In this document: in pieces, positions 58,826 through 64,000 of the stretch
How positions within the stretch are numbered: the first letter of the stretch is position 1
Layout of the letters: every line of letters begins with the position of its first letter
DNA from: Streptomyces lincolnensis
Lineage (GTDB): Bacteria > Actinomycetota > Actinomycetes > Streptomycetales > Streptomycetaceae
Assembly (NCBI RefSeq): GCF_021173675.1
Contig: NZ_JAIHON010000002.1
Coordinates: 620,001-684,000 of the forward strand
Length of the DNA stretch: 64,000 nt
Direction of reading: 5' to 3'
Notes under the pieces: generated by a model
The model's database searches: none
Seen by the model: the letters and a program-made list of their open reading frames with translations, nothing else
Told to the model about the DNA's origin: nothing
Program-made: the position numbers and the translations under genes

Positions 58826-60148
58826 ATGAACACACAGGTATGGCATGGGCATGCCATGAAGAAGTCCGCCGTGCTGATCGGCTGCACCGCGCTCGTCCTC
58901 GGTCTCACCGGCGCCGCCACCGACGCCGAGGCGGGTTCCTCCCGTGACCTCGGCCGCCAGGTCCTCGGCGCGAACGACGGATGGGGCTCCGAGGGCGCGG
59001 GCACGACCGGCGGTTCGGCCGCCGACGCCGAGCACGTCTACACGGTCACCACCTGGGCGGAGTTCAAGGCCGCGCTGGCCGCCGGCGGCGACGCGCCGAA
59101 GATCATCAAGGTCAAGGGCATGATCGACGCCGTCGCCCAGGGCTGCGAGGCCTTCGTCACCGACGGCTACGACCTCCAGCAGTACCTCAAGGACTACGAC
59201 CCGGCGGTCTACGGCAACGACAAGGTCGCCATGGGCCCGCAGGAGGACGCCCGGGTGGCCTCCGCGGCCAAGCAGAACGCCGAGATCAAGGCGTTCATCC
59301 CCAGCAACACCACGATCGTCGGCGTCGGGAAGAACTCCGGCATCCTCGGCGGCAGCCTCCAGGTCTTCGGTGTCTCGAACGTCATCCTGCGCAACCTCAC
59401 CATCGAGGCCCCACTCGACTGCTTCCCCAAGTGGGACCCGACCGACGACGACAACACCGGCAACTGGAACTCCGAGTACGACACCGTGGTCGTCTACGGC
59501 ACCGACCACGTCTGGCTGGACCACAACACGTTCACCGACGGGCGCTACCCCGACAGCGAGCGGCCGGTCTACTTCGGCAAGGTCTTCCAGCAGCACGACG
59601 GGCTGACGGACATCGTGCGCGGCTCCAACTACGTGACGGTGTCCTGGAACCGCTACGAGAACCACGACAAGAACATGCTCATCGGCAACGGCGACGGCCT
59701 CGCCGCCATCGACGCCGGCAAGCTCAAGGTCACCATGCACCACAACCGCTTCGACGGGATCCTCCAGCGTTCCCCGCGCGTGCGGTTCGGGCAGGTCGAC
59801 GTCTACAACAACCACTACGTGGTGACCGAGGAACAACAGGACGACTACTACATCTTCGGTGTCGGCATCTCCTCGCAGCTGTACGCCACCGACAACTCGA
59901 TCTCGCTGCCGCCCGGCGCGAGCGTCGGCAAGGCCCTGAAGAAGTGGAACGAGTCCCCGCTGACCGCCGAGAACAACTACGTCAACGGCAAGCGGACCGA
60001 CCTGATCGCCGTCCACAACGCCGAGATCCCGTCGGAGACCCTCCAGTCGGGCGCCGGATGGAAGCCGACCCTGCGGACCAAGGTCGACCACCCCAAGGCG
60101 GTCCCGGGAATCGTCGGGTACAACGCGGGCGCCGGCCGCCTGCGCTGA
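58826..60148 (+). CDS. Secreted pectate lyase, polysaccharide lyase family 1
   Basis: The 440-residue protein has a Sec signal (KKSAVLIGCTALVLGLTGAA, ending near AEA) and PL1 elements: GAGTTGGSAADAEHVYTV, NTTIVGVGKNSGILGG, VILRNLTIEAPLDCFPKW, HVWLDHNTFTDG, HDGLTDIVRGSNYVTVSW and SPRVRFGQVDVYNN with the catalytic Arg. It closely resembles the lyase at 49508 (ANDGWGSEGAGTTGG versus ANDGWAAAGGGTTGG), so the two are paralogues. ATG 58826 is used; ATG 58856 has no ribosome site. Confidence 0.92.
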   Translation: MNTQVWHGHAMKKSAVLIGCTALVLGLTGAATDAEAGSSRDLGRQVLGANDGWGSEGAGTTGGSAADAEHVYTVTTWAEFKAALAAGGDAPKIIKVKGMIDAVAQGCEAFVTDGYDLQQYLKDYDPAVYGNDKVAMGPQEDARVASAAKQNAEIKAFIPSNTTIVGVGKNSGILGGSLQVFGVSNVILRNLTIEAPLDCFPKWDPTDDDNTGNWNSEYDTVVVYGTDHVWLDHNTFTDGRYPDSERPVYFGKVFQQHDGLTDIVRGSNYVTVSWNRYENHDKNMLIGNGDGLAAIDAGKLKVTMHHNRFDGILQRSPRVRFGQVDVYNNHYVVTEEQQDDYYIFGVGISSQLYATDNSISLPPGASVGKALKKWNESPLTAENNYVNGKRTDLIAVHNAEIPSETLQSGAGWKPTLRTKVDHPKAVPGIVGYNAGAGRLR

Positions 60149-60226
60149 CGTTCCTCTCCTGACCGGGCCGGGGCGCACCGCCGCCCCGGCCCGCACCCCC
60201 GAAAGAGCCAGCGAAGGAGCACCCGC

Positions 60227-61348
60227 ATGCCCTCGCCCCACCACCGACTCCCCTTCTCCAGAAGGGGGTTCCTGACCGCGACCGCCGCCCTCGGCCTCGC
60301 CACGCTCCCCACGCCCGCCGCCGCCCGCCCCCGCCCCTTCGGCCGCTACGGCTCCCCGGCCGCGCGCCTCACCCCGACCACCCTCTACGTCGACCAGGGC
60401 GGCCGGGGCGACTTCACCACCGTCCAGGCCGCCGTGACCGCGACCGGCGGGAGCGGCTGGACACTCGTCATCGCGCCGGGGACGTACCGGGAGACGGTCG
60501 CCGTCGACGCGAGCCGTACGGAGATGACCTGGCTCGGCGCAGGCACGGACGCGCGCGATGTCGTGATCGTCTACGACAACGCCGCCGGCACCCCGAAGCC
60601 CGACGGCTCCGGCACCTACGGCACCACCGGCTCCGCCACCACCACCGTGAAGGCCGACGGCTTCACCGCCCGTCACCTCACCTTCGCCAACGACTGGCTG
60701 CGCGCCGACCACCCCGGCGTCAGCGGCACCCAGGCCGTCGCCATCAAGGTGCAGGGCGACCGCTCGGCCTTCCACCACTGCCGCTTCCTCGGCCACCAGG
60801 ACACCCTGTACGCCGACTCCATGGCCCTCGGCGTCTTCGCCCGCCAGTACTTCTCGCACTGCTACGTCGAGGGCGACGTCGACTTCGTCTTCGGCCGGGC
60901 CACCGCCGTGTACGAGAACTGCCACTTCCGGACCCTGATCCGGACCGACCTGGCCTCGGCCCCGTACGGCTTCGTCTTCGCCCCCTCCACGGCGGGCGCC
61001 AACCCACGCGGATACCTCGTCACCCGGAGCCGGGTGAGCAGCGAGGCGCCCGACGGCTATTACAAGCTCGCCCGCCCCTGGGTGCCCAGCTCCGACACCA
61101 CCGCCCGCCCCTCGCTCGTCGTCCGCGACACCAGGCTGGGCCCCGGCATCGACGCGGTCGCGCCCTACGCCACCATGTCCGACTCCTTCCCCTGGCAGAA
61201 CCAGCGGTTCGCCGAGTACCGCAACAGCGGTCCGGGCGCCGCGATCACCGTCCCCGCGAACCGCCCCCAACTCACCGCCGAACAGGCAGCGTCGGCGACC
61301 CGCGCGGCCTACCTCGGCAACTGGGAGCCGTGGAAGGAGGCGTGCTGA
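60227..61348 (+). CDS. Secreted pectin methylesterase, carbohydrate esterase family 8 (Tat)
   Basis: The 373-residue protein has a Tat signal (FSRRGFLTATAALGLATLP) and a CE8 beta-helix: FTTVQAAVTA, GTYRETV, GHQDTLYAD (Gln), GDVDFVFGRATAVYEN (Asp pair) and ARPW (Arg). It de-esterifies homogalacturonan, giving the lyases their substrate. The gene ends one base before the next pectinesterase gene, with which it is a tandem duplicate. Confidence 0.93.
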   Translation: MPSPHHRLPFSRRGFLTATAALGLATLPTPAAARPRPFGRYGSPAARLTPTTLYVDQGGRGDFTTVQAAVTATGGSGWTLVIAPGTYRETVAVDASRTEMTWLGAGTDARDVVIVYDNAAGTPKPDGSGTYGTTGSATTTVKADGFTARHLTFANDWLRADHPGVSGTQAVAIKVQGDRSAFHHCRFLGHQDTLYADSMALGVFARQYFSHCYVEGDVDFVFGRATAVYENCHFRTLIRTDLASAPYGFVFAPSTAGANPRGYLVTRSRVSSEAPDGYYKLARPWVPSSDTTARPSLVVRDTRLGPGIDAVAPYATMSDSFPWQNQRFAEYRNSGPGAAITVPANRPQLTAEQAASATRAAYLGNWEPWKEAC

Positions 61349-61349
61349 C

Positions 61350-62411
61350 ATGCGCAGACGCACCCTGCTCACGGGCATCGCCGGGGGACTGGCGGCCGTC
61401 GGCGCGGGAACCGCTCCCGCCCTCGCCGTTCCCGCGCCCGCCCTCTCTGCTCCCGCCTCCGGCCGCCGTGTCCTGCATGTCCGCCCCGGCGACTCCGTCC
61501 AGGCGGCCGTCGACGCGGTGTCCGGACCGGGCTGGACGATCGTCGTGCACCCGGGAACGTACCGGGAGGTCGTCAACATCGCGGTCTCGAAGGCGGAGTT
61601 GACTCTGCGCGGAGCGACCCGCGACCCCCGCCGCACGGTCATCGTGTACGACAACGCCAACGGCACTCCCAGGCCCGACGGTTCGGGCACCTACGGCACC
61701 GCGGGCTCCGCCACCTTCACCTCGGCGGCCCCCGGGCTCACCGTCCGCGACCTCACCCTCGCCAACGACTGGCTGCGCGCCGACCACCCCGAGATCACCG
61801 GCACCCAGGCGGTGGCGTCCTACACCTACGGGGACCGCACCCACTTCGAGAACGTCCGTCTGCTGGCCCACCAGGACACCGTCTTCGTCGAGACAAGCGC
61901 GCTCGACGCCTTCGACCGGCAGTACTTCCACCGCTGCTACATCGAGGGCGACGTCGACTTCGTCTTCGGCCGGGCCACCGCCGTCTTCGAGGAGTGCCAC
62001 TTCCACACGCTGCGACGGGACGTCGACTTCACCCCCAAGGGCATGGTCTTCGCCCCCTCCACGGCCCGCGCGAATCCCCACGGCATCCTGGCCGTCCGCT
62101 GCCGCATCACCTCCGGCGCGGAGGACGCCGCGTACAAGCTGGCGAGGCCGTGGGTGCCGTCGTACGAGACGACCGCCTGGCCGTCCCTCGTGGTCCGCGA
62201 CACCCGGATCGGGCCCGGGATCGACGCGGTGACGCCGTACACCAACATGCGCGAGGCGTACCCCTGGCAGACCATGCGCTTTCGGGAGTACGGCAATTCG
62301 GGGCCCGGCGCGGTGATCACGGTCCCGGAGAACCGGCCGCAGCTGACGGCGGCCGAGGCCGGGGTACACACCAGGAGGACGTATCTGGGCGATTGGCGCC
62401 CCCGTGTTTAG
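61350..62411 (+). CDS. Secreted pectin methylesterase, carbohydrate esterase family 8 (Tat)
   Basis: The 353-residue protein has a minimal Tat signal (MRRRTLLTGIAGGLAAVGAG) and the CE8 motifs GTYREVV, AHQDTVFVE (Gln), GDVDFVFGRATAVFEE and ARPW. It is clearly paralogous to the preceding gene (shared NDWLRADHP, PDGSGTYGT and VFAPSTA phrases) but diverged in surface regions, so the specificities may differ. The stop overlaps the GTG start of the next lyase by eight bases. Confidence 0.93.
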   Translation: MRRRTLLTGIAGGLAAVGAGTAPALAVPAPALSAPASGRRVLHVRPGDSVQAAVDAVSGPGWTIVVHPGTYREVVNIAVSKAELTLRGATRDPRRTVIVYDNANGTPRPDGSGTYGTAGSATFTSAAPGLTVRDLTLANDWLRADHPEITGTQAVASYTYGDRTHFENVRLLAHQDTVFVETSALDAFDRQYFHRCYIEGDVDFVFGRATAVFEECHFHTLRRDVDFTPKGMVFAPSTARANPHGILAVRCRITSGAEDAAYKLARPWVPSYETTAWPSLVVRDTRIGPGIDAVTPYTNMREAYPWQTMRFREYGNSGPGAVITVPENRPQLTAAEAGVHTRRTYLGDWRPRV

Positions 62412-63663
62412 GGCCGTGGCCGCTCTGGTCGCCGGCGCCTTCCTGTGCTGGCCCACGCCTGCCTCGGCCGCCACCGGTTGGGGCGCCACCGGTTGGGGCG
62501 CCGGTACGACCGGAGGCGCAGGCGGCCCGACCTGGACAGTGCACACCCGCGCCGAGCTCAAGGAGGCGCTGGCGGTCACGGGACCGAAGACGATCCGGGT
62601 CGTCGGTGACATCAACGGCCATGAGGCGGACGACGGTTCACTCCTCGGCGAGCAGGACTACGCGCCCGGCTACGACCTCGCGAAGTACATGTCCTGCTTC
62701 GGCGAGGACGGCGCCGGCTGGTCCGACACCCGCCACGACTACTGCAGGCAGCAACGCCAGTTGCGGCAGACCGGGTCGAACAAGGAGAAGGCGCAGATCC
62801 AGCTGACCGTGCCGAGCGACACCACGCTCGTCGGTGTGGGGGACAGGGCCCGGCTGCTCGGGGTCTTCCTGACGGTCAACACCGGCACGAACATCGTCAT
62901 CCGCAACCTCCACCTCGAAGCGCCGGTCGACCACTTCACCACCTGGTCGCCCGGCGACAGCACACGCGGCAGCTGGAACGCCCGCTTCGACGCGCTGACC
63001 GTGATCACCGGCAAGAACATCTGGATCGACCACTGCACCTTCACCGACGGCCGCTTCCCGGACCGCGAGGCACCCCTCGGCTTCCACGGCGAGCGGGTGG
63101 GGCGGCACGACGGACTGCTGGACATCGAGGACGGCTCGGACTTCGTCACCGTCTCCGACAGCCGGTTCACCGACCACGACAAGGCGATCCTCATCGGGTC
63201 GGGCGACGGCCGCGGCGACCGCGACCGCGGCCACCTCAAGGTCACCCTGATCCGGAACCTGTTCACGGACATCGTGCAGCGCGCGCCACGCGTCCGCTTC
63301 GGCCAGGTGCACGTCGTCAACAACGTGTACCGGGGCCGGACCACCCCGCTCTACGCCCTCGGCGTGGGCATGGAGTCCGCGATCTTCTCCGAACGCAACG
63401 TGTTCCGGTACCGGAGCGGCACCCCCGCCCTCGCGGTCGCCGACTACGGCGGCGAGCACTTCCACGACACCGGGTCCTGGTTCAACGGCCGCCCCGCCGG
63501 GCTGAACGCCATGGCCGGCGCCCTCGGACTCGGCGACGAGGTCGGCTGGGATCCGGCCGAGGTCTACGACTACCGGGTGCTCACGTCCCCCTCGGCGGTG
63601 GAGCGTCAAGTGCTGCGGCATGCCGGGGCGGGTCGTGCGAAGGAAGGGAGGCCGCATGAGTGA
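62404..63663 (+). CDS. Secreted pectate lyase, polysaccharide lyase family 1
   Basis: The 419-residue protein begins with GTG 62404, overlapping the previous gene by eight bases. A Sec signal (VAALVAGAFLCWPTPASA) and a short ATGWG repeat precede the PL1 elements GAGTTGGAGGPTWTVHT, TTLVGVGDRARLLG, IVIRNLHLEAP, IWIDHCTFTDG, HDGLLDIEDGSDFVTVS and RAPRVRFGQVHVVNN with the catalytic Arg. It is the third stand-alone PL1 of the locus and is coupled to the esterases. Confidence 0.92.
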   Translation: MFRAVAALVAGAFLCWPTPASAATGWGATGWGAGTTGGAGGPTWTVHTRAELKEALAVTGPKTIRVVGDINGHEADDGSLLGEQDYAPGYDLAKYMSCFGEDGAGWSDTRHDYCRQQRQLRQTGSNKEKAQIQLTVPSDTTLVGVGDRARLLGVFLTVNTGTNIVIRNLHLEAPVDHFTTWSPGDSTRGSWNARFDALTVITGKNIWIDHCTFTDGRFPDREAPLGFHGERVGRHDGLLDIEDGSDFVTVSDSRFTDHDKAILIGSGDGRGDRDRGHLKVTLIRNLFTDIVQRAPRVRFGQVHVVNNVYRGRTTPLYALGVGMESAIFSERNVFRYRSGTPALAVADYGGEHFHDTGSWFNGRPAGLNAMAGALGLGDEVGWDPAEVYDYRVLTSPSAVERQVLRHAGAGRAKEGRPHE

Positions 63664-64000
63664 GTCGCTCGGCCGCCGGACGTTCGTGGCGGGAGCCGCG
63701 GCGGCGGCCTTCGCCGGGGCGGGCACCGGGAGCGCGGAGGCCGCCGACCTGGTGGGAGGGAATCTGCCCGACTTCTATCCCGCGCTCAAGAACGAGCTGA
63801 ACTTCCCGCTCGCCTGGGGCACTTCACCCGTCCGTGACTTCAAGGCCTGGCGCCGGGCCGCCCGGACGGTGGTCGAGGAACACCTCATCGTCCCACGCCA
63901 GCACAGCACGCGGTACACGCCGGAGTTCACCTCCGGCCCCCAAGGTGACGGCTACTCAAGGGAGTTGGTCACCCTCTCCCTCACCCGCCACGAACGCGTC
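63656..64000 (+). CDS. Tat-exported protein, possible esterase, cut by window end
   Basis: ATG 63656 overlaps the lyase stop by eight bases and has GGAAGGGAGG upstream. The first 115 residues show a Tat signal (LGRRTFVAGAAAAAFAGAGT, then SAEA). A mature start follows (DFYPALKNELNFPLAW, FKAWRRAARTVVEEHL) that resembles the N-terminus of secreted dienelactone-hydrolase/acetylesterase-like alpha/beta hydrolases. No catalytic residue is visible yet, so the assignment is tentative. By position it belongs to the pectin locus. Confidence 0.6.
   Translation, partial: MSESLGRRTFVAGAAAAAFAGAGTGSAEAADLVGGNLPDFYPALKNELNFPLAWGTSPVRDFKAWRRAARTVVEEHLIVPRQHSTRYTPEFTSGPQGDGYSRELVTLSLTRHERV

Overview
The window is high-GC actinobacterial chromosome, almost certainly from a Streptomyces. 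The signs are extreme G/C bias at third codon positions, many GTG and TTG starts, short 1-8 nt gene overlaps, ABC sugar importers without their own ATPase, Tat and lipoprotein signals, a PHO box of Streptomyces type, and dispersed intergenic repeats that I recognise from that genus. I see no insertion sequence, prophage, CRISPR array, rRNA or ordinary tRNA gene.

Region 1 (1-11,250) is mostly housekeeping and small conserved genes: a beta-propeller-like protein cut by the window edge, a dihydrodipicolinate synthase family enzyme, a small-protein/holin-like/DUF3618 set, a YihY membrane protein, an ABM-domain protein, an ArsR regulator with an SRPBCC partner, a secreted nuclease and a conserved unknown.

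Region 2 (11,260-22,550) is the most unusual. It starts with a Crp/Fnr regulator with an intact cyclic-nucleotide pocket, a membrane-anchored class III nucleotide-cyclase-like protein, and a small membrane protein resembling the PycTM effector of Pycsar defence. A PhoX phosphatase with its own PHO box follows, then a small protein plus a 1360-residue STAND-type NTPase. After these come two tandem non-coding RNAs that fold as circularly permuted tRNA mimics (Y-RNA-like), directly upstream of the Ro60/TROVE protein that such RNAs bind.

Region 3 (22,560-37,500) holds GntR plus ACC deaminase, a LacI-controlled sugar ABC importer with a clear promoter and operator, TetR, GNAT and a double TerD-domain protein. 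It ends with a minus-strand DeoR/polyol-type ABC importer/zinc dehydrogenase operon joined by 4-nt overlaps.

Region 4 (37,760-64,000) is a pectin-utilisation locus. Uronate dehydrogenase and 5-dehydro-4-deoxyglucarate dehydratase are divergently transcribed. A GntR gene is followed by a DHDPS-family and an IlvD/Edd-family sugar-acid dehydratase. A tightly overlapping operon then runs through two ABC permeases, a pectate lyase, a Gfo/Idh oxidoreductase, a DUF6807 protein and a GH43. Next come a pectate lyase-pectin methylesterase fusion, the solute-binding protein, a rhamnogalacturonan acetylesterase, further pectate lyases and two tandem pectin methylesterases, and a Tat-exported protein cut by the window end. 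In outline, secreted enzymes de-esterify and cut pectin, the importer takes up the fragments, GH43 and the redox proteins process them, and the sugar-acid enzymes feed them to central metabolism.
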